Source: Archangium lipolyticum
Lineage (GTDB): Bacteria; Myxococcota; Myxococcia; Myxococcales; Myxococcaceae
DNA length: 64,000 nt
Assembly (NCBI RefSeq): GCF_024623785.1
Contig: NZ_JANKBZ010000003.1
Coordinates: 248,001-312,000, forward strand
Reading direction: 5' to 3'
Below, piece by piece: positions 8,548-19,800 of the stretch. The notes beneath the pieces were generated by a model. It had not been told where the DNA came from. It made no database searches and worked only from the letters and a program-made list of their open reading frames with translations. Positions within the stretch are counted from its first letter, which is position 1. The number at the start of each line of letters is the position of its first letter. The position numbers and the translations under genes were made by a program.

Positions 8548-9411
8548 TCAACGGTGGCCCACAGCCTCGAAGTGGTTCTGGAGCGCCGCCGCGAGCGGGG
8601 GCACGACGGCGCGTGGAATCGCGTGCCCCATCCCGTCGATCGTCACCAGGGTCGAGCGCGGCAGGCTCTCCGCCAGGTGCCGCGCGTTGGACTCGGGATT
8701 GGTGGGATCCTCCGGGGTGGCGATGACGAGCGTGGGCACGGTGACGTGAGCGAGCTCCGCCCCACGAGCCAATCCGGAGGGGTCGGCTCGCGCATGGGCA
8801 GCCGAGGTGTCGTGACGGCCGGCGTGGGCGATGATGCGCCGCTCGAGTGCACGGAACTCCTCGGCGTCGAAGGGAATCACCTTGCCGTTGAGCCTGCGCC
8901 AGTTCTCGACCCGCCATTCGATCTGCGCCTCGCGGTCGCGCGGCTCGAACATGTGGCTCCAGAACTCGTACAGGCCGGGATCGATGGCGGCTCGTGCCGC
9001 TCCATTGGCGCGGGCGGGAGCACCTTCGAGCGCGGGCGCCCCGATGACCGTCGCGCTGAGCAGCCGCTCGGGATGGGCGACCAGGAGCCACTGCACGAGG
9101 AGCCCCCCCAACGACAGTCCCACGACGTGCGCGCGCTCGATGCCGAACGCATCGAGGATGGCCAGCGCGTCCTCGGCCATCCGGGTCGCGGAGTAGGGGA
9201 CCCTGTCGAAGGCCCAGGTGGACGCTCCGGTGTCCCGGTGGTCATAGCGGATGACCCGGTGCTTCCGGGCCAGGACGTCCACGAGCTCGTCGGGCCAGAC
9301 CAGTCCCGAAACGGTGGAGCCCATGATGAGCAGAACGGCGGGCGCATCCTCCGGGCCCCGAGACTCGACCCAGAGCGAGACTCCCTCGGCGACCTCGACG
9401 AAGCGTTCCAT
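8548..9411 (-). CDS. alpha/beta-fold hydrolase, copy 1 of a tandem pair
   Basis: 287 residues. The nucleophile elbow is GLSLGG (Ser100 by alignment with the sister copy), with the acid in ATPEDP and the catalytic His in DGMGHAIP, a complete triad. The overall pattern (LLIMG, YDHRDTG, GMGHAIPR) resembles the aclacinomycin-methylesterase/RdmC-like group; the real substrate is unknown. It is a clear tandem duplicate of the gene that precedes it: stretches of 20 or more residues are identical and only 4 bases separate the two. The pair is probably cotranscribed and lies just upstream of the TetR-P450 unit on the same strand. Confidence 0.9.
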   Translation of the reverse strand: MERFVEVAEGVSLWVESRGPEDAPAVLLIMGSTVSGLVWPDELVDVLARKHRVIRYDHRDTGASTWAFDRVPYSATRMAEDALAILDAFGIERAHVVGLSLGGLLVQWLLVAHPERLLSATVIGAPALEGAPARANGAARAAIDPGLYEFWSHMFEPRDREAQIEWRVENWRRLNGKVIPFDAEEFRALERRIIAHAGRHDTSAAHARADPSGLARGAELAHVTVPTLVIATPEDPTNPESNARHLAESLPRSTLVTIDGMGHAIPRAVVPPLAAALQNHFEAVGHR

Positions 9412-9415
9412 GGCA

Positions 9416-10273
9416 TCAACCTACCGTCTCGAAGTGGTTCAGGAGCGCCGCCGCGAGCCGGGGCACGACGGCGCGCGGAATCGCGTGCCCCATCCCGTCG
9501 ATCGTCACCAGGGTCGAGCGCGGCAGGCTCTCCGCCAGGTGCCGCGCGTTGGACGCGGGACTGGTGGGATCCTCCGGGGTGGCGATGACGAGCGTGGGCA
9601 CGGTGACGTGAACGAACTCCGCCCCGCGAGCCAGTGCGGAGTAGTCGGCCCGCGCGTGGGCCCCCGGGTTATCGGAACGGCCGGCGTGGGCGATGATGCG
9701 CCGTTCGAGCGCACGGAACTCCTCGGCATCGAAGGGAATCACCTTGCCGTTGAGCCTGCGCCAGTTCTCGATCCGCCATTCGATCTCCGCCTCGGGATCG
9801 CGCGGCTCGAACATGTGGCTCCAGAACTCGAGCAGCTCGGGAGCGATGGGGGCCTGGGCCGTTCCATCGGCGAGCGGGGGAGTGCCCTGGAGGGCGGCCG
9901 CCGAGATGACCGTCGCGCTGAGCAGCCGCTCGGGACGGGCGACCAGGAGCCACTGCACGAGAAAGCCCCCCAACGAAAAGCCCACCACGTGCGCGCGGCC
10001 GATGCCGAACGCATCGAGGATGGCCAGCGCGTCCTCGGCCAGCCGGGTCAGGGGATAGGGGGCCTTGTCGAAGGCCCAGGTGGACGCTCCGGTGTCCCGG
10101 TGGTCATAGCGGATGACCCGGTGCTTCCGGGCCAGGACGTCCACGAGCTCGTCGGGCCAGGCCAGCCCCGAGGCGTTGGCTCCCATGATGAGCAGAACGG
10201 CGGGTGCATCCTCCGGACCCCGTGACTCGACCCAGAGCGAGACTCCCTCGGCGACCTCGACGAAGCGTTCCAT
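9416..10273 (-). CDS. alpha/beta-fold hydrolase, copy 2 of a tandem pair
   Basis: 285 residues, sister of the following gene. Catalytic residues are Ser100 in GFSLGG, Asp235 in ATPEDP and His263 in DGMGHAIP. The cap region (about 123-165) is where the two copies differ most, which would change substrate choice while keeping the catalytic core. This copy is the upstream, promoter-proximal one. It is divergent from the first giant subtilase gene across 121 bases. Confidence 0.9.
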   Translation of the reverse strand: MERFVEVAEGVSLWVESRGPEDAPAVLLIMGANASGLAWPDELVDVLARKHRVIRYDHRDTGASTWAFDKAPYPLTRLAEDALAILDAFGIGRAHVVGFSLGGFLVQWLLVARPERLLSATVISAAALQGTPPLADGTAQAPIAPELLEFWSHMFEPRDPEAEIEWRIENWRRLNGKVIPFDAEEFRALERRIIAHAGRSDNPGAHARADYSALARGAEFVHVTVPTLVIATPEDPTSPASNARHLAESLPRSTLVTIDGMGHAIPRAVVPRLAAALLNHFETVG

Positions 10274-10331
10274 GGTCCCAGCGTCGCAGGTCGATACGGA
10301 GGAAGGGGGTCATTTTTTTCGCCCCACCGCG

Positions 10332-10366
10332 ATCCAGTTTTCCTGGATTTGTTCAACAATCCAGGA
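10332..10366. promoter_or_regulatory. palindromic element upstream of subtilase copy 1
   Basis: TCCTGGATT (10341-10349) and AATCCAGGA (10358-10366) form a perfect 9-base inverted repeat with an 8-base spacer; a further half site ATCCAG lies at 10332-10337. The element ends 28 bases before the ATG of the subtilase gene. An almost identical block lies at the same place before the second copy, so it was duplicated and kept. It may be an operator or a 5' leader hairpin. Confidence 0.55.
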
Positions 10367-10394
10367 AAGAGGTTTCGGCCCCTGGGGGAGATTC

Positions 10395-13300
10395 ATGCGG
10401 ATCCTGGTGACACTGCTCGCGGTTGGACTCGTGCTCACTTCGTGTGAGCCCACATCCGAAGACCGCGTGGCGGCCGAGACCACGAGGACGGCCCGAGCGG
10501 CCCGGGCCTTCGTCGCGGGCAGCCGACTGCTGAAGGCCGAGAAGGCCGTGCCTGGCCGCTACATCGTCGTGCTCGACGAGAAGACCGGGGTCCAGGCCCA
10601 GGTGGTGGGGCAGGTGGCCACCCAGCTGTCCGCGCTCCATGGGGCTTCCGTCAAACACGTGTACTCCCGGGCCCTCCAGGGCTTCGCCGTGACCATGACG
10701 GAGTCCGCCGCCCTGAAGCTGAGCAACGACCCTCGCGTGCGCTACGTGGAGGAGGACAGCGAGGTCCACCTCTCGGGCACCCAGTCCCATGCGCCCTGGG
10801 GACTCGACCGCATCGATCAGCGGGAACGGCCTCTGGACGGGACGTACCACTACGACCAGACCGGCAGCGGGGTGCACGCCTACGTCATCGACTCGGGCAT
10901 CCGCTTCTCCCATTCGGAGTTCGGTGGGCGCGCCGTTCCTGGCTTCACCGCCATCGAGGACGGTAACGGCTCCTACGACTGCCACGGCCACGGCACGCAC
11001 GTGGCGGGCATCATCGGCGGGGCGACGTACGGCGTGGCCAAGGGGGTGACCCTGCACTCCGTGCGGGTGATGGACTGCGAGGGGTCGGGCTACGTGTCCG
11101 GGCTGATCGCGGGCATCGACTGGGTCACCGCCAACCACACCAGGCCGGCGGTGGCCAACATCAGCTTGAGCCTGAGCAACAACGTGACGGCGTCGCTGGA
11201 CGAGGCGGTCACCCGCTCCATCAACGCCGGAGTCACCTATGTGGTCTCGTCGGGCGACCATCAATCCACCGCGTGCCACCGCTCTCCTGGCCGGGTTCCC
11301 GCCGCGCTGACGGTCGGAGCGTCCGACTCCGGCGACGGCCGGTACATGTTCTCCAACTTCGACGAATGCGTGGACCTCCACGCGCCGGGCGTCGACATCC
11401 CCTCGGCCTGGAGCACCAACGACACCAGCACGGACACGCTCACCGGCACGTCGATGGCGGCCGCGCACGTGGCGGGTGCGGCGGCGCTCTACCTGGAAGG
11501 CCATGCCCTGGCCACTCCCGGGGAAGTCGCCACCGAGCTCACCAGCCGCGCGATGCCCGTGATGATCTACACCACGGGTTACTCCCTGAACCAACTCCTG
11601 TACGCCGGCGGCAACGGGGAGGATCAGACCGCGCCCCAGGTCCTCCTCACCGCGCCCGCCGCCGGTGCGACGGTGAGCGGCACGGTGACCCTCTCCGCCA
11701 CCGTCACGGATGAGTCGGACATCGCCAGGGTCGACTTCTTCCAGGGTGACAGTCTGATCGGCTCGGATGACACGGCGCCCTACGAGCTGAAGTGGAACAG
11801 CCTCACCACCCTCAACGGCCCGGTGGTGCTCATGGCCCGGGCCCATGACGTCCACTACAACCCGGGCGTGAGTCCTCCGGTCGAGGTGACACTCGCCAAC
11901 GCCGGGCAGGCGACGTTCGATCCCGCGTGGGGAACACCCGTCTGCGCGGACGTGGGCGGCAGGTGCGACTCGGAGCGGCTCCTGGAGGGACGGGGGAGCG
12001 CTGGCCCCGAACCCCACCAGCCCAACACCCTGGGCGGCCTCTGCCCGGACGGGCAGGGCGGCACGTACCTCGAGTCCCCTTCGCTGGAGCGGCTGCTCGT
12101 CTTCCCGAGCGATGGCACCACGTTCCAGGTAGGCAAGGAGGTGACGGTCCAGGCCACGGTCTACGCGGAGTGGACCTCCTACTTGGGCTATGAGCATCTG
12201 GATCTCCTCGCCGCGGCCGACGCGAGCAACCCCGTCTGGCTCCCCGTCGCGACCCTGTGGCCGAACAAGAAAGGCCTCCAGGTCCTCACGGCCAGGTATC
12301 TGCTTCCAGCGGGCGGAATGCAGGTCCTCCGAGGCATGATCCTCAGCAGCGCCAACCCTCCCGCCGCCTGTCCCCAGCAGAGCTGGCGAATCGACCATGA
12401 CGACCTGGTCTTCGCGGTGGACCAGGTGCCGGACTCCAAGCCGCCCGGCGTGGCCATCACCTCCCCGGGGGAGGGGGCCACGGTGGCCAACTCCGTCACC
12501 GTCCAGATGGAGGCGAGCGACGACTTCGCCGTGCAGCGCGTGGAGCTGTACAACGGCTCGACCCTGCTCACGACGGACACCCAGGCTCCCTACGCGTGGA
12601 CCTGGTCGACCCGGACGCTGCCCAACGGGCCCTACACCCTCACCGCGCGCGCCTACGACGTGGCCGGCCACGTCTCGTCGAGCAGCACGGTGAACGTGAC
12701 GGTGGACAACGACTTCACCCCACCGTCCGAGCCCGTCATCACCGCGCCCGCCGCCGGGGCCACCGTGAGCGGTACGGTCTCCATCGAGGCGGCCGCCAGC
12801 GACGACCGGCAGGTGACGCGGGTGGAGTTCTTCGTGGACGGCTCGCTCGTCGGGACCGATACGACGGCTCCGTTCGCGCTCGCCTGGGACTCGGTGAGCG
12901 TGTCCAACAGCGGCCACATGCTGAGCGTCAAATCGTATGACGGTGCGGGCCAGTCGGCGGAGAGCGCCCCCATCACGGTCGAGGCGAACAACGCGGGTAA
13001 CGCGCGCTACGATCCGGTCTTGAAGGCGCCCCGGTGTGACACCGTGACGGAACGCTGCGACACCCGGTCCCTGGTCAGGGGAAGGGTCAACGAGCAGAAC
13101 GCGCCCAACACCCTGGACGGGTGCCCCGACGGCACGCGCACCGGTCTCGCCGAGTCCCTCTCCCGGATCCGGGTGAGCCGGGTGGATGGCACGGCCCTGA
13201 CCGCTGGGAAGCGGGCCCGGATCGACGTCGACGTGGTGACCGACAACCGTGACTCCGTGCCCGTCGACAAGCTGGAGCTGTACTTCGCGGCGGATGCGAC

Positions 13301-16300
13301 CCAGCCCTCGTGGATCCATATCGCCACCCTCCAGCCCTTGAAGACGGGCTCGCAGACACTGTCGGCGGAGTACATCCTCCCCGCTGGCGGCCTGCAGGCG
13401 GTACGCGCGGCCTTCGGCGTGGGCGGGGGCGACGGGCTCTGCAAGTCGAGCACGCCCGCGGACTCGTGGAGGGATCGCGACGACCTGGTCTTCCCGGTCG
13501 CCCAGGAGACGGACTCCGTCCCCCCAGAGGTGACGCTCACCGCGCCCGCCCCTGGAGCGACGTTGGTTGGAACCGTCACGCTATCGGCCACGGCGAGCGA
13601 CGACTTCGGCGTGAGGGCCGTGGACTTCTTCGATGGGGAGACCCTGATCGGGACGGATGGCGCGGAACCCTTTGGAGTGATGTGGAACACCCGGGGGGTC
13701 GCCAACGGTAGCCACACGCTGACGGCTCGGGCGCGCGACGTGGCCGGACACGTGGTGGCCTCGCAGCCGGTGACGGTGACGACGGACAACGACTTCACGG
13801 CGCCGGTGATCTCCTTCACCGCTCCCGCCCCTGGCGTGCGAGTGAAAGTGGGTGAGGACGTGAGGCTCACCGTGAACGCCTCGGACAACCTGGGCGTCAC
13901 CCGGGTCGAGTTCTACGACGGCCTCAATCTGCGCGACACCTCCTACTCCGCGCCCTTCGGTGGGTACTGGAATACGCGCGCCTCCTCCACTGGTCCACAC
14001 GTCCTGACCGCCAGGGCCTACGACGCGGCCGGCAACGTGGGGATATCGCAGCAGGTGGTGGTGACCCTCGTGCCCGAGCTCACGCCCCCCACCGTCGTGC
14101 TCACCGAGCCCCGGAGCGGTACGCGGCTCGTCGGGACCGTGACGCTCTCGGCGGATGCCTCGGATACGTCCGGAGTGTCCAGGGTCGAGTTCCTCGTGGA
14201 TGGAACGCCGCTCGCGACCGACACCTCCTGGCCCTACAGCTTCTCCTGGAACACCCAGACGGCCGTGAACGGCCGGCTCGTGCTGACCGCGCGCGCCACC
14301 GATATCCACGGCAACATCGCCACCTCGGCCGGAGTGCCCGTGCTCATCGATTCCGTGGCCCCGGCCGTGTCCGTCACCTCACCGGCCAGCGGGGCCACCG
14401 TGGCGGGGCTGACGTCCTTCCAGGTGGATGCCACGGACAACGTGGAGCTCTCCCGGGTCGACTTCTTCGTGGACGGCGCGCTGCTGGCGAGCGACACGAC
14501 AGCTCCCTTCCGCGTGGACTGGGACAGCGGCCTCTGGACGAACGGGAGCCACACCCTGTCCGCCAAGGCCTATGACGTGGCGAACAACGAGGCCACGAGC
14601 ACCGGGGTGGTGGTGACCACGGACCAGCCCGGCGGCGCCGTGTACGACTCCGTTCTGCGCGTGCCGAAGTGCGCCACGCCGACCAGCGTCTGTGACACCA
14701 CGGGCCTCGTGAAGGGCCGGTACTCCCTGGAGCCCAACGCACAGAATACGATCAACAGGACCTGTTACGACGGAGCGGTCAACTACTGGATTGGCGGGTT
14801 CGAGAATATCAACCGGATCAAGCTGTCCAGCGTCGATGGAGCGGTCTTCGCGCCGGGCCGGCTCGCCCGGATCGAGGTCCACGTCAACGTCTTCGACACC
14901 TCCACGGATGCGCTCGACCTGTTCCATGCGAGCAACGCCAACAGCCCCTCGTGGACGTACCTGACCACGCTGCGGCCGAGCGCCACCGGAGCGCAGGTGC
15001 TCTCGACGGAGTACGTCCTGCCCACGGGCTTCCTGCAGGCCGTGCGTGCCCAGTTCAGGCGCGGGGGTGACTCCAGCTCGGCCTGCGGCAGCGGTGACTA
15101 CAACGACCGGGATGACGTGGTCTTCGCGGTGGACGGAGACCCGACAGTGGCGATCACCGCTCCCTCCAACAATGTGTACGCGGTGGGCATGCTCTCCGTG
15201 ACCGCGACGGCCGCCGACGACCAGGCGGTGGAGCGGGTCGAGTTCTACGCGGACGGCACGCTGCTCGGCACCGACACCAGCGCTCCCTACGAGACGAGCT
15301 GGAACCCCGCGGGCGTGGCGGACGGGGCCCACGCGCTCACCGCGAAGGCCTACGACAGCGGTGGCCGTGTCGGGACCTCGGCCGCGGTCGTGGTGAACGT
15401 CGACACCACCCCGCCGGACGCGGCCCTCACTTCACCCGCGCCAGAGAGCTTCCTCAAGGGAACGGTCGTGCTCGCGGCCTCCGCCAGTGACAACCTGGCG
15501 ATTTCCAAGGTCGAGTTCTACCTGGATGGCTCACTGCTCGGCACCGACACCAGCGCACCCTACACGCTGAGCTGGTACTCGCTGTATGCGACGGACGGCG
15601 CCCACACCTTCACCGTGAAGGCCTTCGATGGCGCCGGCAACGCCCGCACCTCGGGCGGGGTAGGAGTGATCATCGACAACAACGCGCCGACGACGTCCAT
15701 CAGCGCTCCGGCGGCGAATGCCCTGGTCGGGGGAACGGTCCAGGTCAGCGCCACCGCCAGCGACACCCATGCGGTGGCGAAGGTCGAGCTCTACGCGGAC
15801 GGGACGCTGATCGGCACCGACACCAGCACGCCCTACGCCGTGAGCTGGAACAGCACCGCCGTGGCGGACGGTTCCCACACGCTCACCGCGAAGGCCTACG
15901 ACACGGCGGGCAACGTCCGCACCTCGAGTGGGCGCGTGGTGAACACTGACAACACCCCGCCGGACGCGGCCCTCACTTCGCCCGCGCAGGGCATGGTCCT
16001 CCGGGGCTCTGTCGCTCTTGAGGCCACCGCCAGCGACAACCAGACGGTCTCCAGGGTCGAGTTCTACGATGGGGCGACGCTGCTCGGCACGTCCTACGCT
16101 CCGCCCTACGCGATGAGCGGATATCTGGCGGACGGTGCCCATACGCTCACGGTGAAGGCCCATGACAGTGTCGGCAACGTCCGCACGTCGGGCGGGGTAG
16201 GGGTGATGGTCGACAACACCGCGCCGACGACTGCCCTCAGTGCTCCGGCGGCGAATGCCCTGATCCGGGGAACCGTCCAGGTCAGTGCCACCGCCAGTGA

Positions 16301-16772
16301 CAACCTGGGGGTGGCGCGGGTCGAGCTCTACGCGGGCTCGACACTGCTCGGCACGGCCACCACGGCGCCGTACGCGGTGAGCTGGGACACGACGGCCGGA
16401 GCCAATGGTGCCGTCACCCTCACGACGCGGGCCTATGACACGGTGGGCAACGTCACCGTGTCCGCCGGCCGCACCGTCACGGTGGACAACAGCGCGCCCA
16501 CCGTGGCCATCACCTCGCCGGCCAACGGAGCCACGCTCTTGTCGCTGTCACTGAGCACCACGATTCAGGCCAGTGCCAGTGACAACGTGGGCGTCACCCA
16601 GGTGGTGTTCTACGACGGAGGCAGCGTCATGGGCACGGACACCACGGCCCCCTACAGCGTGAGCTGGAACCTGCTGAGCGCCTCGAAGGGGACGCACACG
16701 TTGACGGCCAGGGCCTATGACGCGGCGGGCAACGTCACCATCTCCGCTCCCATCTCCGTCAAGGTGAACTGA
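10395..16772 (+). CDS. giant subtilase-like lipoprotein with Ig-like repeats, copy 1
   Basis: 2,125 residues. A lipoprotein signal ends in LTSC (Cys17), followed by an I9-type propeptide (about 52-123) and an S8 proteinase K-like domain (about 133-405) with triad Asp166 (VIDSGI), His199 (GHGTHVAG) and Ser353 (GTSMAAAH). The position that should be the oxyanion-hole Asn is Asp288 (SSGDHQ). From about residue 410 follow 13 Ig-like repeats of about 90 residues (Big_7-like, with the recurring TDTTAPY motif) and three copies of an unnamed module starting with a CDT motif and ending in DDLVF. The ATG has GGGGGAG four bases upstream. Probably exported and anchored to a membrane; role in predation or adhesion is inference. 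The copy carries one more Ig repeat than its sister. Confidence 0.88.
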   Translation: MRILVTLLAVGLVLTSCEPTSEDRVAAETTRTARAARAFVAGSRLLKAEKAVPGRYIVVLDEKTGVQAQVVGQVATQLSALHGASVKHVYSRALQGFAVTMTESAALKLSNDPRVRYVEEDSEVHLSGTQSHAPWGLDRIDQRERPLDGTYHYDQTGSGVHAYVIDSGIRFSHSEFGGRAVPGFTAIEDGNGSYDCHGHGTHVAGIIGGATYGVAKGVTLHSVRVMDCEGSGYVSGLIAGIDWVTANHTRPAVANISLSLSNNVTASLDEAVTRSINAGVTYVVSSGDHQSTACHRSPGRVPAALTVGASDSGDGRYMFSNFDECVDLHAPGVDIPSAWSTNDTSTDTLTGTSMAAAHVAGAAALYLEGHALATPGEVATELTSRAMPVMIYTTGYSLNQLLYAGGNGEDQTAPQVLLTAPAAGATVSGTVTLSATVTDESDIARVDFFQGDSLIGSDDTAPYELKWNSLTTLNGPVVLMARAHDVHYNPGVSPPVEVTLANAGQATFDPAWGTPVCADVGGRCDSERLLEGRGSAGPEPHQPNTLGGLCPDGQGGTYLESPSLERLLVFPSDGTTFQVGKEVTVQATVYAEWTSYLGYEHLDLLAAADASNPVWLPVATLWPNKKGLQVLTARYLLPAGGMQVLRGMILSSANPPAACPQQSWRIDHDDLVFAVDQVPDSKPPGVAITSPGEGATVANSVTVQMEASDDFAVQRVELYNGSTLLTTDTQAPYAWTWSTRTLPNGPYTLTARAYDVAGHVSSSSTVNVTVDNDFTPPSEPVITAPAAGATVSGTVSIEAAASDDRQVTRVEFFVDGSLVGTDTTAPFALAWDSVSVSNSGHMLSVKSYDGAGQSAESAPITVEANNAGNARYDPVLKAPRCDTVTERCDTRSLVRGRVNEQNAPNTLDGCPDGTRTGLAESLSRIRVSRVDGTALTAGKRARIDVDVVTDNRDSVPVDKLELYFAADATQPSWIHIATLQPLKTGSQTLSAEYILPAGGLQAVRAAFGVGGGDGLCKSSTPADSWRDRDDLVFPVAQETDSVPPEVTLTAPAPGATLVGTVTLSATASDDFGVRAVDFFDGETLIGTDGAEPFGVMWNTRGVANGSHTLTARARDVAGHVVASQPVTVTTDNDFTAPVISFTAPAPGVRVKVGEDVRLTVNASDNLGVTRVEFYDGLNLRDTSYSAPFGGYWNTRASSTGPHVLTARAYDAAGNVGISQQVVVTLVPELTPPTVVLTEPRSGTRLVGTVTLSADASDTSGVSRVEFLVDGTPLATDTSWPYSFSWNTQTAVNGRLVLTARATDIHGNIATSAGVPVLIDSVAPAVSVTSPASGATVAGLTSFQVDATDNVELSRVDFFVDGALLASDTTAPFRVDWDSGLWTNGSHTLSAKAYDVANNEATSTGVVVTTDQPGGAVYDSVLRVPKCATPTSVCDTTGLVKGRYSLEPNAQNTINRTCYDGAVNYWIGGFENINRIKLSSVDGAVFAPGRLARIEVHVNVFDTSTDALDLFHASNANSPSWTYLTTLRPSATGAQVLSTEYVLPTGFLQAVRAQFRRGGDSSSACGSGDYNDRDDVVFAVDGDPTVAITAPSNNVYAVGMLSVTATAADDQAVERVEFYADGTLLGTDTSAPYETSWNPAGVADGAHALTAKAYDSGGRVGTSAAVVVNVDTTPPDAALTSPAPESFLKGTVVLAASASDNLAISKVEFYLDGSLLGTDTSAPYTLSWYSLYATDGAHTFTVKAFDGAGNARTSGGVGVIIDNNAPTTSISAPAANALVGGTVQVSATASDTHAVAKVELYADGTLIGTDTSTPYAVSWNSTAVADGSHTLTAKAYDTAGNVRTSSGRVVNTDNTPPDAALTSPAQGMVLRGSVALEATASDNQTVSRVEFYDGATLLGTSYAPPYAMSGYLADGAHTLTVKAHDSVGNVRTSGGVGVMVDNTAPTTALSAPAANALIRGTVQVSATASDNLGVARVELYAGSTLLGTATTAPYAVSWDTTAGANGAVTLTTRAYDTVGNVTVSAGRTVTVDNSAPTVAITSPANGATLLSLSLSTTIQASASDNVGVTQVVFYDGGSVMGTDTTAPYSVSWNLLSASKGTHTLTARAYDAAGNVTISAPISVKVN
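14079..14627 (+). repeat. two adjacent Ig-like repeats that correspond to one hybrid repeat in copy 2
   Basis: Repeats 6 (14079-14354) and 7 (14355-14627) of subtilase copy 1. In copy 2 the same place holds a single repeat (20580-20855) whose first half resembles repeat 6 (starts LTPP, ends RVEF) and whose second half resembles repeat 7 ([14 protein letters not shown], then VTTNQ against VTTDQ). This is what unequal crossing-over inside the conserved RVEFFVDG segment would leave. Confidence 0.65.
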
Positions 16773-16813
16773 CCCCTCGGGCATGGTTTTCCACACTGGG
16801 AGCGATCCAATTT

Positions 16814-16839
16814 TCCTGGATTTATTCAATAACCCAGGA
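16814..16839. promoter_or_regulatory. palindromic element upstream of subtilase copy 2
   Basis: TCCTGGATT (16814-16822) and AACCCAGGA (16831-16839) are the arms, with one mismatch. The block aligns with 10341-10366 before copy 1, including the flanking GATCCA and the AAAGA that follows. It ends 29 bases before the ATG of copy 2, so position as well as sequence is conserved. Confidence 0.5.
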
Positions 16840-16868
16840 AAGAAGTTTTGATCCTTCGAGGGGGAACC

Positions 16869-19800
16869 ATGCAGCGCCTGGTGACACTGCTCGCGGCGGC
16901 ACTCGTGCTCGCGTCCTGTGAGCCCACATCCAAAGACCGCACGAACGAGGCCGAGACCTCGAGCAAGACGGAGACGGCCCGGGCGACCCGGGCCTTCGTC
17001 GCGGGCAGCCGACTGCTGAAGACCGACAAGGCCGTGCCCGGCCGCTACATCGTCGTCCTCGAAGAGAAGACCGGGGTCCAGGCCCAGGTGGTGGGGCAGG
17101 TGGCCACCCAGCTGTCCGCGCTCCACGGGGCTTCCGTCCAGCACGTGTACTCCCGGGCCCTCCAGGGCTTCGCCGTGACCATGACGGAGTCCGCCGCCCT
17201 GAAGCTGAGCAACGACCCTCGCGTGCGCTACGTGGAGGAGGACTCCAGAGTCACCCCCATGGGGACGCAGTCCAATGCTCCCTGGGGACTCGACCGTATC
17301 GATCAGAGGGAACGGCCCCTGGACGGGACGTACCAGTACGACGAGACCGGCAGCGGGGTGCATGTCTACGTCCTCGACTCGGGCATACGCTTCTCCCACT
17401 CCGAATTCGGTGGGCGTGCGGTCCCTGGCTTCACCGCCTTCAATGACGGCAACGGCTCCAACGATTGCCACGGCCACGGCACGCACGTGGCGGGCATCAT
17501 CGGCGGTGCGACGTATGGCGTGGCCAAGGGGGTGACCCTGCACTCCGTACGGGTGATGGACTGCGAGAACGCGGGCTATGTGTCCGATCTGATCGCCGGC
17601 ATCGACTGGGTCACCGCGAACCATGTGAAGCCGGCGGTGGCCAACATCAGCCTGGCCACCTCCACGACGACGTCGCTGGACGACGCGGTCATCCGCTCCA
17701 TCAACGCCGGAGTCACCTATGCGGTCTCGGCTGGCAAGACGGGCTCGCTGAACTCGTGCCTCATGTCCCCTGGCCGGGTTCCCGCCGCGCTGGCGGTCGG
17801 GGCGAGCAACTCCAGCGACTCCGTGGCCTCCATCTCCAACAGTGGCGACTGCGTGGACCTCTACGCGCCCGGCACGGACATCCCCTCGGCCTGGATCACC
17901 AACGATACCAGCACGAACACGCTCGACGGCACGTCGATGGCGGCCGCGCATGTGGCGGGTGTGGCGGCGCTCTACCTGGAGGCCCACCCCCAGGCCACGC
18001 CCGCGGAAGTCTCCACCGAGCTCGCGACCCGCGCCATGCCTGATGTGATGTACCCGGGCTCCTCCAACTCCTCCTCGTACCGGCTCCTGTACGCCCGCGG
18101 CAACGGGCCGGATCAGACCGCGCCGCAAGTCCTCCTCACCGCGCCCGCTGCCGGTGCGACGGTGAATGGCACGGTGGCCTTGTCCGCCACCGCCACGGAT
18201 GAATCGGGCATCGCCAGGGTCGAGTTTTTTCTCGGCGACAAACGGATCGGCTCGGATGACACGGCGCCCTATGAGCTGGCGTGGAACAGCCTCACCACCC
18301 TCAATGGTCCGGTGGTGCTCTCCGCCCGGGCCCATGACATCCACTACAACCAGGGAGTGGGGGCCCCGGTCGAGGTGACGCTCGCCAACGCCGGGGAGGC
18401 GTTGTTCGAGCCCGCGACGGGAGCGCCTGTCTGTACGGCCGTGGGCAGCAGGTGCGACTCGGGACGGCTCCTGGAGGGACGGGGGAGCACCGGCCCCGAG
18501 CTCCACCATCCCAACACCCTGGGCGGCCTCTGCGCGGACGGGCAGGGCGGCACGTACCTCGAGAGCCCTTCATTGGAGCGGCTCCTCGTCTTCCCGAGTG
18601 ATGGCACCACCTTCCAGCAAGGCAAGGAGGTGACGATCCAGGCCACGATCCATGTGAAGAAGAGTCCCTATTACGCGACCTACGAGCACCTGGAGCTCTT
18701 CGCCGCGGCCGACGCGAGCAATCCCGTCTGGACCCATGTCGCGACCCTGTGGCCGGGGAACGGTCGTCAAATCCTCTCGGCCAGGTACCTGCTTCCCCTG
18801 GGCGGGATGCAGGTCATCCGGGGCGTGCTCACCGAGGACATGAGCTCCTCCACCAAGCCCTGCGTCCGCAGCGGCTGGAGCACCGATCATGACGACCTCG
18901 TGTTCGCGGTGGGCCAGGAGCCGGACGCCGAGCCGCCCACCGTGGCCATCACCTCGCCGGTGGAGGGCTCCACGGTGAACGGCTCCGTCACCGTGCGGAT
19001 GGAGGCGAGCGACGACTTCGCCGTGCAGCGCGTGGAGCTGTACGCGGGCTCGACCCTGCTCACGACGGACACCCAGGCCCCCTACGCGTGGACCTGGGCG
19101 ACCCGGACGTCGTCCAACGGTCCCCATCCTCTCACCGCCAGGGCCTACGACGTGGCCGGCAATGTCTCGGTGAGCACCGTGAACGTGCTCGTGGACAATG
19201 ACTTCACTCCACCGTCCACGCCCGTCATCACCGCGCCCGCCGCCGGGTCCACCGTGAGCGGCATCGTTCCCATCGAGGTGGCCGCCAGCGACGACCGGCA
19301 GGTGACGCGGGTGGAGTTCTTCGTGGACGGTGCGCTCGTGGGGACGGATACGACGGCTCCGTTCGCCCTGGCCTGGGACTCGGTGAGCGTGTCCAACAGC
19401 GGCCACACGCTGAGCGTCAGGTCGTATGACGGGGCGGGCCAGTCGGCGGTGGGCGCGCCCATCACGATCGAGGCGAGCAACGCGGGCAACGCACGCTACG
19501 ATCCCGTCTTGACGGCGCCCCTGTGTGACACCGTGATGCCGTTCTGCGACACCCGCGGCCTGATCAAGGGACGAGGGTATTACTACGGCCCCGAGCTCAA
19601 TGCGCCCAACACCCTGGACGAGTGTATCGATGGTGCGCGCACCGAATCGCAAGCCGAGTCCGTCTCCCGGATCCGGGTGAGCCGGGAGGATGGGACGGCC
19701 CTGGCCGCTGGAAAGCGGGTCCGGATCGACGTCGATGTGGTGGTCGATAACTCCCTGTCCCTGGCCTATGACAGGTTGGATCTGTACGCCGCGACGGATG

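Noticed and set aside
10353-13319. 988-codon minus-strand open frame opposite the first subtilase
   Set aside because: It is antisense to a clear protease domain, has no ribosome site or recognisable domain, and is the expected artefact of high third-position GC.
16548-18509. 653-codon minus-strand frame spanning the junction between the subtilase copies
   Set aside because: Same reason; composition is His/Arg/Gly-rich shadow sequence.
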